Below, piece by piece: positions 11,359 through 24,066 of a DNA stretch of 64,000 nucleotides. Positions within the stretch are counted from its first letter, which is position 1. Each line of letters begins with the position of its first letter. Source of the stretch: Rallus limicola. Taxonomy: Eukaryota; Chordata; Aves; Gruiformes; Rallidae. The position numbers and the translations under genes were made by a program. The notes below the pieces were generated by a model. The model was not told the origin of the DNA. It worked only from the letters and a program-made list of their open reading frames with translations, and made no database searches. Location of the stretch: contig JAKCOZ010000001.1 in the NCBI GenBank assembly GCA_022605955.1, positions 19,026,146-19,090,145 on the forward strand. Direction: 5' to 3'.

Positions 11359-14300
11359 AAGCTAACCAAAAACATGTCCACTGCAGCCCCTCTGACCCAC
11401 AGGCAAAGCCCGAAGACACTAGCCCTGACTCACCTCAAGAGCACCTTCTTGTGGGGAAGAGACTTTCCCCATGGCCTGAGCAGGACAATGACTGAAAGAG
11501 CACGCTGGTTTTCCATGTGCTTCCCCTGAAACCCAGAGGAAGAGAGAGGCATCTCCAGAGATGGGCTTGAACCTCACTTCTCACAGAGCGGGTGGACGAA
11601 AATTCACTTCCTTCTTCAAAGCTGTGCTCAAGTGCCTGAACTTAAACAGGGCAAATCTTGACATTTGCACCAAAGACCGTGCAGGAACTCTTGGATGATC
11701 CCACAACCATCTGTCTATCTACTGGAGTCCAACCCTATCCCTTACACAACGGGACCTGTTGTTCAACTCTGCTTGACCCTGCTTCCCTGTGACTCCTCAG
11801 AGGCTTTCCCAGCACCCCTCAAACCACAGCTCAGTTAACACACAGATATTTCAACTTCCCATTATAAATGCTGGGAGCTTACACACCTTCATCAGTGCAG
11901 GACCTGAACCTCAGATCAGAGAAGACTGCTGAAAAACTGATCCTAGTACCCATGAAACCAGCCATGCTGGCAGATGGTCTGCAAATCACATGCACACATG
12001 CACATACCCACAGTCCTCAGGGAGGGTAATGGGGTCTCTATATACAAAGAAAGAAAGGTAGTTTTCCTAGCTCTGTATCCCATTTATCTGAATGAGGGAA
12101 AGTACCAGGCATTAAGTGAGCTTCCAGAACAGTAAGGAAGAGTCCAGTCCCTCCTGTGGCCCTGCCACAAATCCCACCCCTGCTGTAGTCCCACGGCAAT
12201 GGATTTCCCATCACCTTCCCAGCACTCTGCCCCTTGAAGGCAGCTGGAGCCAACAGCAACCAGCCATGAGAGAGTCTGCCAAAATTTCCACTTGCAGAAG
12301 TATCACAGGAGAGAGCAACCCCTTTGATACCTACACTGGACATACACGCACCCACCCCCAAACCAGACTCCAACAAAGTGCAAATATTCAAGACTTATGC
12401 AACTGCCAGTGTCATCTCTGGTGGCATGTATGAATTGGGGAGAACTGCTACACTTGAGGGAAGAGGATTCACTGTCCATCTGTCTATAACACAGAGATGG
12501 GAGACAGACAGGCTGCACAGGGCACCTGCCTGCCTACTCCTCCTGACCGACAAGTAGGCTCTTTCCTCACAGTGTCAAAGGGCTGGGCACACATCTGCCA
12601 GGCTCAGCCTGCACTCATGCAGCTTCCTGGCTGCCCTCCACCCCACTTGGCTCTGCTAGGAGGTTGCTCCCTGGTTCACAGGAAGATTTACTTCCTCAAC
12701 AGAACGCACAGAGAGCTGGGGAGGATCCAGCAAAGACAGGCTGAAAAGCCTCCTAACTACACACGAGGAGTTGGAGCCTGGATCTGGGAGCAGCTGGGTG
12801 CCTAGCCAGGCAAATGCAGCAGCTACAATGGCGGCACAACGTGCAGGCTCACTCCTACCTGAACCTGATGCACCTGCATCCAGGCAGATGTGCTGGATGG
12901 GCTCAGACTGCGGCAGCACGTGGCCCCAGCACAGGTATGGTCTTCCTGTGGGAGCACTGGGGCTTCCTCAGACCTCAACTACCTCGCCATCACCAGAGGT
13001 TTCCCGAGGCTCAAAATCACCCTACCTCCAGCACCATCAAACTCTGCAGAGCTGCTGCTGTACAGCTTTCTGATACAAGTAATAATAAGACACAATGAAA
13101 ACATATTCAGAACTCTTTCTTCATATGGCTTACCACCACAACAGTGGCTGGCCAACCCAGGAATACTGGTTCTCCAAGTAGAAGGGACATGAATAAGTCA
13201 CTCCACCCTGTGCCACATCAAGTTTAAGATCCCTAATGATCACTCACTACACCAACAGCAATGGACCAAATTCTCCATAAAACAAATCCTTGCTCACTCT
13301 CATTCAAAATCAGACAGCCACTTCATTAAACATCACTCCTCTTGTACAGACAAGGTTTTCAGAAGGCAGAGAGGGTTCACATCAGATCCATTGCAGATTT
13401 TGGGTGTGCAGTGGTGGGTCTCACATTTGCAACACCATGAAATATCACCTTCTCCCTGCCACCCACCAGTTTCCTTCCCTTCCCATTTGATCCAAAGTTC
13501 TTTGATACAGTGACTTCATGTCTGCATGTGGCAAACCTAGCATGACATACCTCCTGGGCAAGGCAAACACTAAGTCACAGCAATAACAAAGGTGGGCTGT
13601 GAATCACCACTGTCCCATGTGGAACAAAACTTTATTTCCTCCTTCTTCCTTCTCCACCCATTGTTGCAAAAAAGCTGTAGGACGTGAGGCTCTGCATAGC
13701 TCTGCTGCCAGCAGGGCCAGCCCTCGAGCACAGATTACCTTTGCTCACTGATGATGCTCTACAAAGAGAAGTTTCTCCACGACAGTTTAAAATCTGTCTT
13801 TCTGGGCAGTCTCCCTGCACAGCTGAAGTATGAGTCTTCTGCATGTGGGAAAACGGCATTGCTTTTACACAGACAGCTCCTAACTTCAGCATCTTAATTA
13901 AGGGCTGAATCATGTTCCAGCTCGTGTGGTAACAGCATGTAAAACAATCCCTTCAAACACCTGCTCACAGGACCTACCCCAGTGCAGCAGTGGGATGGGG
14001 AGAGGTAGGATCCATGCCACCACAGCTGCTCAACACCCTCCCCTTTTCTCTTGCATCACCCTGCTGAAGTTGAAGGGTGTGTGGGGCAGGGTTGGGAGCA
14101 GGCAGGCGGTCAGCACTGTCCCCAGGGCACCCAGCACTGCGTGTTTCATCTCAGTGGCCACCTTGGGCTCCCACCTCAGGCAGAGAGAGAGACCCCAGGA
14201 ACCCACTCCTCTCCCTTTGCCACAGCCCTCCCAGCAGCCTTGGCCCTGCTCTGTGCATGGGGACAGGGTGGGGAGCAGGACACCCCTCTAAGGAACCTGC

Positions 14301-14482
14301 TGCACAGAGTTACCAGCAGGAAGGGCAGCTGGTGGGCATGCTCCCAGCCCCACCAGCAGCACCACACCACTCCCAGTGACTTCAATGGGATGGTGTCTGG
14401 GTGCCGGACATCTTTGTGTGCCTGCATCTGTAACAGTCATCTCAGCTCCCCACTCTGCAGGGACTGATAAACCTCTTAAACC
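11359..14482. other. Unique non-coding DNA
   Basis: Open frames reach 138 codons (14051-14467, plus) in a GC-rich stretch that is also open in two other frames, so it is not good coding evidence. I recognise no protein family, and no repeat family was seen. The motif CAGTGACTTCAATGGGA at 14374-14390 recurs in variant form elsewhere in the window. Confidence 0.5.
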
Positions 14483-14487
14483 CCTCG

Positions 14488-14592
14488 CCCCCAAAAAAAC
14501 ACCCACCAAACCAAACAACCTACAAAAAATCCCCAACAAACCACAAACACCAAAAAAAACCCCAGCATCACTCTCCCCCCCCCACCCAATAT
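14488..14592. repeat. A/C-only low-complexity tract with C-run
   Basis: The first 77 bases contain no G and only two T. They consist of A-runs of 6-8 alternating with C-runs of 2-5. A run of nine C (14575-14583) and further CCC follow, so the minus strand is G-rich. Simple sequence; reading frames across it are artefacts. Confidence 0.7.
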
Positions 14593-14918
14593 CACCGCCC
14601 CCATTTTACAGGGAAGGGAGTATTACCAAGGAATGGAACTTTTTCTCTCACACTTTTTTAAACTAAAAATATAGCACCCTCACTGTGCAATACCAGGCAT
14701 GAATATCATTTAATGTGGAAGAATTGCGAGACTGTTTAAAGGGAAGAGGGTCTGTTTTACCCTACAGGCACAGAATTCAGAAGGGCAGGCAAAACAGCTT
14801 CAGTCTACACCACAGTATGCGTGGCTGCAATCAGCATCACCTGTGATCAGGGCATCACCTGCAGCAGTGATGTCCAATCTTCAGGTTAGCTTTCCCTACT
14901 TATTTTTTGAAAGGGAAA

Positions 14919-15003
14919 GGAAACCACCAAGAAAGAAAGGGAAACCAACCAACCAACCAAAGCCCCAAAACAAATAAACAAAGAAAAAACAAACAGAAAG
15001 GCT
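14919..15003. repeat. A-rich low-complexity tract with (AACC)n
   Basis: The tract is nearly T-free (one T). It includes GAAAG/GGAAA purine units and a perfect AACC tetranucleotide run at 14943-14958. Confidence 0.7.
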
Positions 15004-17834
15004 CATCTTACCTTGTGACTACAGGCATGGGTCTCGGGGCCTTCATCACACATGCTAAAAGATGGTGAATTCAAATTCACAGGGCAGTTTTCATCATCTT
15101 ACTTTACTTAATGCACAATGACTCCTCCTCTCTATCCCTTAGCAACTCCTATTCCCAAAAATCTAAATCAACTTGTCTTATTTCTCTTGTTTTCTTTTCC
15201 CTAGTCTTAGAAGTTTGGACTAAAAGACAAAAGGAAACCGTTGACAGAAGAACTAAAAATGGAAATGTGGAACCTTGTTAATCAACACACAGAGCTCTCA
15301 GACGTGAAGAAATCCTGACAGGAACTTTTACAGACTCCAGTACACTGCTTCAGACATCCTGGGGATATAGGTACATGTCCCTGAATGGTCTCGGGCACAC
15401 ACCTCACCTACCTGGAGTTGAAGTCAAAGGTGCCATCCATGGCCATGCCCCCCTACTGGTGCTGCGGCACCACCCCGGCTGCGCATCCAGCCCAGTGCTG
15501 CAGCAACACACAGGACAAAATGTGGCGACCCCAAACACTCCCTCTTTCTCTACACAGCCCTTTTTTACCTATCTGAACTCACAGTCCAGGGGAAAGGGCA
15601 GATTATAAAGTTTAACGGTGGAAATCCATCCCTGAATTTGGGGTAATCTCCCTCTCCTCAAGCCTTACTTGTTCTTACCCATAGCCAGACCAAGGCACAG
15701 CCACATAAAGATCCAAAATCCTAAACCAGGACAAGGGTAAAGGCTTTGGTGAAGCTGAGCTAAACCTTTTATTCTGCATTATAACACTGCTTTGTCATTC
15801 ACCGGCAGCCAGGAATGACTCTGCTGCTTCCTTCAGAAACTTGCCCCAGTCTCCAAAACTGTAAAATTGCAAAATCTTTTCTGTTCAAACTGGCCTGAAT
15901 ATAGCCAAGTTTCACTGTGAGGTTCAATCCATTAGCTGATTAAAAGCTATAGATCACGCTGTCTCGGACACATTCAGGCCATTATGAATAAGACCTGTCA
16001 GAAAAGCTTCCAGCACGACCAGTATCTTTGAAATTGCTACGGCTGCAGTTAATAAAACTTCACGTTCAGTCATTCTTCAAGCCCATGATACCAACAGGCA
16101 AAGAAATTTATCATATTCTCTGAAATTACATATTTAGAAGTGAGTTACAGGTACAGCAGCTTTAATCCCCAAACAACATCAAAACTGTCCCAAAAGAATA
16201 CCAAAGCCAGTGACAGACTGCTTATGAGAACTGCATACAAAAAAAAATTTACAGATTAATTCCAGCTCCAATTTGCAGATTTACTTCCTACAGACTAAGC
16301 AAAACTTTGAAGTTTCTCTATACACAACTTACTTCATATCCATCTGTTTACTCCCACCACTTTTAAAAGGACATTAAAGACAACACCCCTCTAACACCGC
16401 TCTCATGCATGTATTATTGACTGCTCTTGAAAGCCACCATTTTATCAAAAGGAAGATTCAAAATAAGAAAAATCAGAATAAATGAGACTCTTTTTCAGGG
16501 TTTGCAAATAAAGGCTGACTGCTAAACAGCAGCCACTGTTTTTCAGCATCACTACAGGAGTTCTTTCCTAGTCACCTCCCCGTATGCCAGGGTTGCCAAG
16601 AATAAAGTCCCCAATATTCACAGCAAAGCATTTCCCTGATGCTTAAAATTCACCTGAGACACTACAGGTGGGGTGGGAACCTGGACATGTCTGGGAGGTC
16701 CCACCGCTCCCTTGCCAGTACCAAAATACCACTAATTGTAGCTAAACTAGGCAATTAAATGAATGAGGAGAATGCAACTGGGTTTAGAATAATCCTAAGA
16801 TTGCTCGACTATTGCCTCTGACACCAGTTCTGTCTTGATAGGAGACCGAGAAAACCACAGGGTCTCCTCGGCCCACGTAAATTCCCCCTCATTTCTGTCA
16901 ACTGAGAACTCAGTCCTTATAAATACTGTCTATAAATGCACCTGGCTATGTCACCGGCGTTTTACCAGTGTCACGGCAAGCCCCCTATTACGGGAGATTT
17001 ACAGGAATTCCTAGAGCCTCAGCAAACCTCCTCGCTCTTCCAAACTTCGCACGATAAATAAGTCAAGCTTTTTCATTTGTGTTTTATAAAGATATTTAAG
17101 CACTTGCCTTTTAGAGCAGCAAAGCCTAAATCTTGTCCAATTGCTAGCTGCATGTTATTTACCTAAATAATTTATCCTTATATGCCTCAGATGATCTTCA
17201 AAGAGGTTGTAAAAGTTCCCAGTGTATTCAGCATTCATGGCCACGAAACAAATAAGTTTATGCAAATATTTTTAGCTCAGTTTTCATTTGCCAGCCATGT
17301 CTGGATCCTAAGCTCACCAAAGGAAAGAAAAGACTCTGTAATTATTTATGACTCCTTCACCTGCCACTCTGCCTGAATGGTACCCTCCAAGTATTTGCAA
17401 ATGTTCTGTGACCTTGTGAATTATTTTATTGTAGGATGTAGAAAAGCAGCTTTTCAAAGTGACAGGGAATCATTTACAACCTGCACAGTCTGGCAAACGA
17501 CTTAAATGCAACTCATATTAGTGTTCTTCATGTGGTATTATTTTTTAAATGTTAGCTTATTGTTAAATCATCCTTCACTTACAGGAAAGGAAAAAAAGAC
17601 AAGGGGGAAAAATTGTGATTTTTGTAATTGTGGCTACATTTGCTCTCAAAAAATTCCTACCCCAGAAAATAGTCTTACTACCCCCATTTAATAAGTAACT
17701 AAAGGGGTTAGCAGGTCCTGTCCATTCTCAACATCAAAGAACTTAAATAACAGTAATTATTCCAATTGACAGACCAGGATCAAAATATGAAAACATCCTT
17801 TTTTCCTGCTGAAACTGAGAAGTGCTTCTCCTGG
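15004..17834. other. Unique non-coding DNA with two AT-rich, possibly conserved stretches
   Basis: No coding region is recognised. Two stretches, about 15880-16140 and 16910-17180, are AT-rich, repeat-free, and have varied, non-simple sequence of the kind seen in conserved non-coding elements. That impression cannot be confirmed from one sequence. The open frame at 17182-17376 (64 codons) is unfamiliar. Confidence 0.4.
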
Positions 17835-18365
17835 TGTCCCAGTTTCAGCTGGGATAGAGTTAAATTGTCTTATTAGCACTTGGTACATATCATGCTGTGT
17901 TTTGGAATTAGGATAAGAATTATATTGATAACACACCGATGTTTCAGTTGCTGCTAAGCACTTAAGAAGGTTTGGATTTGGTTTTTTTACTTAACAAGAA
18001 GGCAAGGGTCACTCAAGAAGCAGAACACACCCAGAACAGCTGACCCAAACTGGCCAAAGGGATATTCCATACTTTCTGACACCACACTCAGTATATAACT
18101 GAGGGGATGGCCAGGAGGCAGCACGACTCAGGAACTAGCTGATCATTGCTTCCAGGTAGTGAGCAATTGTGCTGTGCATCACCTGTATTGTATATTATAT
18201 TGTAATTGTTGTTGTTGTTGTTTTCTGTCCTACTAAATTATCTTTATCTCAACCCACAAGTTTATCTCTTTTTCAGTTCTCTCCCCCGTTGCACTGGAGG
18301 AGGTGGAGCGAGTGAGTGAATGACTGCATGGTTATTTTAGCTGCCTGCTGGGTTAAACCAGGACA
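17835..18365 (+). mobile_element. Solo LTR, ERVL-like endogenous retrovirus (avian)
   Basis: The element begins TGTCCCAGTTTCAGCTGG and ends GGTTAAACCAGGACA, giving the expected TG...CA ends and a perfect 5-bp terminal inverted repeat (TGTCC/GGACA). Internal landmarks fit a plus-strand LTR of the ERVL type common in bird genomes: a block reading GCTGACCCAAACTGGCCAA, a TATATA box at 18092-18097, a GAGCAATTG/GTGCATCACCTGTATTGTATA block, a short TTG microsatellite (18206-18222), and a TTATCTCAACCCACAAG block near the 3' end. No internal gag/pol sequence lies on either side, so it is most simply a solo LTR left by recombination. The five bases on each side (cctgg and ccaga) do not match exactly, so the target-site duplication is decayed or was never perfect. 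Family assignment comes from recall of the family, not a search. Confidence 0.88.
18206..18222. repeat. (TTG)n microsatellite inside the LTR
   Basis: Five to six TTG units. This is a typical expansion-prone site between the R-like region and the polyadenylation region of this LTR type. Confidence 0.75.
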
Positions 18366-21300
18366 CCAGAAAAGGGTCTCAGTGCCCCACTACAGAATGC
18401 GAACAGAATTCACTTCAGAAAGGGGGGACCTTTTGCACAATAGAAAAGCTGGTTTTAACCCTTTTTCACTCTTCAGTTCCTAAAAGCTTTCCAGTAGAGA
18501 TGCAGTTCAGTTGAGTGCCAACAAGTTAGCTTTATTTCGACTTGCTCTTACAGAGGTAAAAGCGAAGAATAGAGGCTGAAAACCTCCTGCACAAAAAGGC
18601 TGGGAACTAAAGCTGCCATACAGCAAAGCCCATGGGGGAGAGGTCAGGTAAAGTCTGACTACCACAGGCATTAAAGTAGAATCTGGAGTTTACTGGATCG
18701 TGTGGGTTTTGACATTTAGACTTCCCCCTCCTCAGTTTATACGTAGGTAATTCTGTTATGCCCTGGCTATCACCTGCTGTCATCTGAAAATGGAAAGAAA
18801 ACACAACCTTTATCTTAAAGGCAAACAAAACAAGCCATCATCAATACTCCTAGAAGCTTCAACCTTCAAGAATGGCTTGATTTCAGAGGGTAGCAAAAGT
18901 GTAAAGTAAGGGCTTAAGAAATTAATAAAATGGCAACTTGACTGATAGTACCAAGTCTATAAAAGAAAAGTGCAAGACTGATGAGTGACTTGGGCCAATC
19001 AAACATGCTCCTTAGTTGAACTCTTCAGTATCCAACAATCTAGTGTTACCGAAAAACCCCAAATCTGTGCCATCTACACATGGAACAAAAAATTCATTCA
19101 GGTGACTGAAGAAAATAACTTCAACAAGGACAAAAATAATCAAAGATCTGGACCTGTGAGAGAAGAGCAAAGCGATGAGATTTGTTCTGAGGTCAGCAAA
19201 CACATGAAAGGTTGCTGCAAATAGAAACGAACTGATTTGTTCTCTGCAATGACAGTGTACAGAACAGGAATTCTTGGCCTCAAACTGCAGCAAGGAAGAT
19301 AAAATTTAGGCATTATGGAAGACTTTTTTTTCCATTGGCAAAGATTAACTCTGGACAGGTTTGCTGAGGGACCCTGCAGAATTTCCCATGTTGAAGACTC
19401 TTACAAACTGAATGGGCAAACTCTCCCAAAAATGGCAAAGATATCCTACGGGGTGCAAGGGGGTGGATTCCTGAAGTAATTCCCAGAGCTATTCTCATGT
19501 GCGTAGGACAGATTCCTGGACTGAAGAGGTAGGAAATGCCATTATCAAGAACAGAGATGAGGAGTTCCTTCTGTTTGTTGGCTAGGACAGAGGAAGGACA
19601 ATGCTGACTGAAGGGTGGGAAGAAGTCGTTTGCGCTCGGAACTCTTGTCAGTCGGTATTGCCCAGGCTCAAGACAGTAAACTAATGACTGTTATTATATA
19701 AATGGCTAGCCTCAATATGTGTGTTGTTTCTTTAGTGCTAAACACAGGTTATTGGGGTGAAAGATGATGCTGACCATTTGGACAAATACACGGACAGTAA
19801 TGAGTGGATCTTTCTGTCTCCGGACCGCAGAGCACTTCAACCAGACTCCCGCAGCGGGTGCTGACATCCCCACTCTGCACAAGAGAGGCAAGGCAGACAG
19901 AGCCTAATTTCTGCCTCCAGCCATGCTGTGGTAATGGGAGGCACCCCAGACAAAACGCTGATGATCTTCCCATCTTCCCATCACTATTTTAATCACCATG
20001 AGAATTCCAGCCAATATAGATCCCCTGACTTCTTGGTGACCACCTGAGGTCACAGACCATCTTCCCTAAACTGAAAAATGGCACAGGCTTCAGAGGACTG
20101 GCAAGTAACTCACTCGGGCAAAATAAAATGGGTCTGAAATCATCTGACCGAAGACCTGAGGTGGATGCCAGGAGCTCAGCAGGCTCTGGAACTGTGCTAG
20201 CTTCCAAGTCTGCAAGTTTATGTCTCAGGTTTTACCACTAAAAATGAAGGTTTAGAAAGCTAGAAAGCTACCATTGATGAACATAGAAGCCGAGGATATG
20301 GGTAATGTTTCAGCCACTTCTGTCTGCCCTCTGTTTTTTATTAGGGGACATTTATCTAAAAAAAAAACCCAAAAAAAAACCCCCAAAAATTAAACATTGC
20401 CATGTAGGTATATTTATAGACAAGTCAAGTAACATTTCCACTCCAATCTAATCCTAAAATTACACTTCCAGTTGAAATTAATAACAGCACAGTTACCTTT
20501 GCAGTAGCATCTGCTCCAAGCACTTGCTCTGGTGTTTGCTAGCCCCAACAAGAAAGACAATAGTGCTCCAGTGCAAATGGAGGCTTGGGAAAGGAGATAA
20601 CACCCCAAACCATAATTTCTCAGGCTCACTGAAGAGTTGATACAGATCCAGTAAACAAACTATTTAGACTCTCTGACAGTGGTCAAAAGGAAAATTTATT
20701 CATTGAGTCTCATTTCCAAGTTTAGGAAATATGCTGGACTAAAAATCCCTTGTAGCACATAAGCAATGCTTCAGAAAAAGACCTTTCTAAAGCTAGTTGC
20801 TTTAAGTAGCTGAGGTTGCCTGCTGCCAGACGTGGCTTCCTGCTCATAAGGACTTTTTGGATGACCTAAGGCACAAACCTTGTCACCAGAAGCTTTATTT
20901 ATACTGTGCTGAAGAAACCCAACCAATGTATTTAGTTTCTCAAAAGGACAAAGACTTAGCAGCCATGCAATGTGTATTTTGTGAAATGATGCTCAGCTCC
21001 TTCCATTTTCATAGAAGGTCTCATCAATCGTCACTTGCTCACACCATGTACCACTTTCCCATACAGCCCCCTTTCCTGTACAGGGGCACATTGGGCACTT
21101 TCATTATCCCAGTTCTAAGGGTCCCGCCACCCACCAACAAACACTCATCCAGCTACTCCATGCAATGTAACCACCATCTTTGCAGGTATCGAGCTTTCAG
21201 GTCCAGCATTCCCTGGCACCACCTTTCAGCACTCAAACAGAAATCACAGCCCTGTTTTTATCCCTGGAGGTTTAGCCTCTGATGTCTTACCGTATAAGCA

Positions 21301-22225
21301 CACATGCTACATCTTCAGACTGGCCGCCAGCAGAGATCTTCAATACATCTCAATCATGAGGTTGCCCGACAGAGCTGTTATTTTCTTTCCTAGTTTAGCT
21401 GCTGGAGTAATCTGACAACATATTTTATGTAAAACCTCTTCCAACCTAGTAAGATTCTACCGTGTGCTGCATTCAGTACAATATAGCGACAAAACATGGT
21501 TTTCTCTTAGATATCAATGTCTGCTCTTCCTACCCAAGGGATTGCTCTTGACAGTGTGGTAAAAGACATTTTTCTGTCAAGCCTCTGAATGTGGAAACAT
21601 CAATACCATCTTCAGGGCAGGCCCCGAAGTTTCTGAGCTGCCTAAGAAGGAGCAGCTGCTCATTAGAAAATTTTTTTTCCCAGGACAAAAAACTTTTTTT
21701 GAGCTGAGAATTCAATTCCATTTGCCTTTTGGGGATCTCTCCGTGCCTGGTAAGTTGGAAGCTTTACAGGAACAACCAGTAGTGGGGAAACACAATATGG
21801 GACACAAAACAGGTCAGATTTTCTATTTCTGTCCTGTTTCTCCCTTCCTCACCCCAACACACCTCTTATGAACTCCTCAGAAATGATGGGGTGGTAGATG
21901 ATAATAAGGGGGTTCATCTTGAATCTGAATATAATAAAACCCTCCTGAAATGAAAACACAGCAGTGATATGGCTCAGCTTCAGCAAAACAGTGATGTTAA
22001 TTATTTAGAGGAAAAGTGCCAAAAATACTCCAATTACATTCAGTACTATTATCTTCCTGCAGCTGCCTTCGCTGAGGAACTTCCAAATCTCACCGACAAA
22101 CATGTGGCACTTTCTGTCATGTGGCCTAACACCAAATTCAAGAAACATACGTACAAGCTTGTGTTTTCCATCATTCTTGCTCATCTGTAAAGGATGCTGC
22201 TGTTGGACATCAAATCAACATTTAC
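18366..22225. other. Unique non-coding DNA
   Basis: Open frames up to 141 codons (20857-21282, plus). I do not recognise this one; it is rich in H, S and L with no repeat or motif. An A/C-rich simple tract lies at 20358-20389. No RNA gene or mobile element was seen. Confidence 0.5.
20358..20389. repeat. A/C-rich simple tract
   Basis: A10-CCC-A9-CCCCC-A5 pattern, one of several plus-strand A/C tracts in the window. Confidence 0.7.
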
Positions 22226-22239
22226 AAAAAAAAAAAAAA
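22226..22239. repeat. A14 homopolymer
   Basis: Fourteen consecutive A. The upstream sequence does not look like a SINE or a processed transcript, so I do not read it as a retroposon tail. Confidence 0.7.
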
Positions 22240-24040
22240 GGTGACAGCTTATTTTAGTTTTTGTCTGAATGAACCCTTCCCACTCTGACGGATGGGATCA
22301 GGGGTCCAGGTCTGACTTGTAGTACATGATGCGGTGGTTCCCTGCATCCATAAAGGCCCTATTAGCATCATGGCAAGATTAACTTGGCTTACTGCTACCT
22401 ACTGAAAACTAAAGGCAACACTACTGAAGAAAGCATATGGATATATGGATATAATAATCTTGTCATTTTTCTGAATGATAATTCAAATGTCGCCATCCTA
22501 GAGAAGCATAAGCATTGCTCAGGTCAATCAATCTGTTATCAAACATAATACAGCTATTGGGAGTTATAATTAGCAATGAAGATTAGGTGAACAACAGTTT
22601 AACTTTTTGTGTATTTACATATAATTAATTTTCAGGCACAGTGTTACTTGATAAAGAGATAGTCTATACAAATGCCTCTTTTTGACTGCCTCACATTGCA
22701 CTTGCACCTTGCTTTTCACTCATCTAATACAGTTTTACTGAGTGCTCACACAACCATTTGCTTATTCTGAAGGTAATGAAAACTAAGATTAATTCTAACT
22801 ATTCATATTAAATGTCCATTTGAAGATGTCTCCTACCAATCTCTAGGCCTTGTATGTCACCTAAAGTACAGGCTAGTGTCAGACAGCAATTTTTCAAAGG
22901 CTTTACTCAGTGATTTTCTTGGCTATCCTCTCAAAACCAAAAATACTACCCAACATGGACAAAGATTTCAGACCCTACCAAATAAAAACTATGTAATAGG
23001 TTTTATATTAAGTAGCTGCAAACCCAAAAGCAGGCCAAAAGAGAATCATTACTGCCGCTTATAATATAAACACCATAACCTATTAGGAGGAGGTCCTGCA
23101 GTGGGCCTTGGGGAACTGCACCTCAGCTTCTACAGGGTTTCTCTGCAATGCCACACACTAAACCGCCACCAGCAAGAGACTGCTAACAACCTACTTCTGT
23201 GGTCTGGAGAATACTATCTATCCACAAAACTTTCAACAGTAGCTAGCTTCTTCAAAAGCACAGCTAACATCACCGCTCACTAAACCTCTTTCCTGCAGAC
23301 ACCATCTATTTACACATGTATAGGCACTGACTCTGGAAACTAAACAAGCTTCTGCTTGCCAGCGTACAAAAGATGAGTGGAAAGAATGCTCTGATTTGGA
23401 ACCCCGTATTTTCCTGTCTTAGCAAGGAGAACTGGAGGAGAAGGACAGGCTTCTCCACTCAGCCACCTCAGTTCCATCAGCACATCCATCCTGTCCATGT
23501 CCCACAAGCTATGGCACCCAACCTCCTGCCCCATGGGTCTGTTCCCTGGACCAGCCTGTGGGCAAGACCCTCTTGAGACAAGCACCATCATTCTGATCAC
23601 GTCTCTCTTGGTTGGTCCTGGCCTATCAATAGTCTCTTGTGAGAAAACACTTTTCTAAGCTACTCCAGCTAGGGTAATGCCTTTGGGTCCATTTTTTTTT
23701 GGCTATGCACCACAGCAGCTCTCCTCTGTGCCTCAGCCCCACCACATGTGCCAGAAAAGCTGTCCCCACAGACTCTTTAATAAGAACAAGAGATGACTCA
23801 TTGAATTAAAGCATCCTTAGTCCTAACAGCTACAAATTTAGCACAGAACTGCAAAGTTTTCTGCTGAACTTCAGCCTGCCCTTGATTTTCACCTAGACTT
23901 GCAGAGAAGCATCCTAACCCAACAGAGGAAGGATGCTTCACCCTGCATTACCCTCGTAGGCGAGGTGGGGAGGGCAGTGGAGGAGGCTCCATGCACCCCC
24001 GCCCCATACCTCAGCAGAGAGGCTGGCCAGGCCAACAGGG
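22240..24040. other. Unique non-coding DNA
   Basis: Very AT-rich from 22430 to 22820, then mixed composition. Open frames are short and unfamiliar. The 158-codon frame starting at 23899 runs through the AAAAC simple repeat and is not credible as a gene. Confidence 0.5.
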
Positions 24041-24066
24041 AAAACAAAACAAAACAAAACAAAAAA
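24041..24066. repeat. (AAAAC)n simple repeat
   Basis: Four perfect AAAAC units followed by an A-run. Confidence 0.85.

Noticed and set aside
11690..11760. GAGTCCAACCCTATCCC considered as a reverse CR1 tail
   Set aside because: Only one short block matches. The expected upstream GGTTGGAAGGGACC block is absent.
20857..21282. 141-codon open frame
   Set aside because: Composition is H-, S- and L-rich without motifs. Nothing suggests an exon or a processed pseudogene.
22226..22239. A14 run considered as a retroposon poly(A) tail
   Set aside because: Upstream DNA does not resemble a SINE or spliced cDNA. Similar A-runs at 31088 and 32604 also lack a retroposed body.
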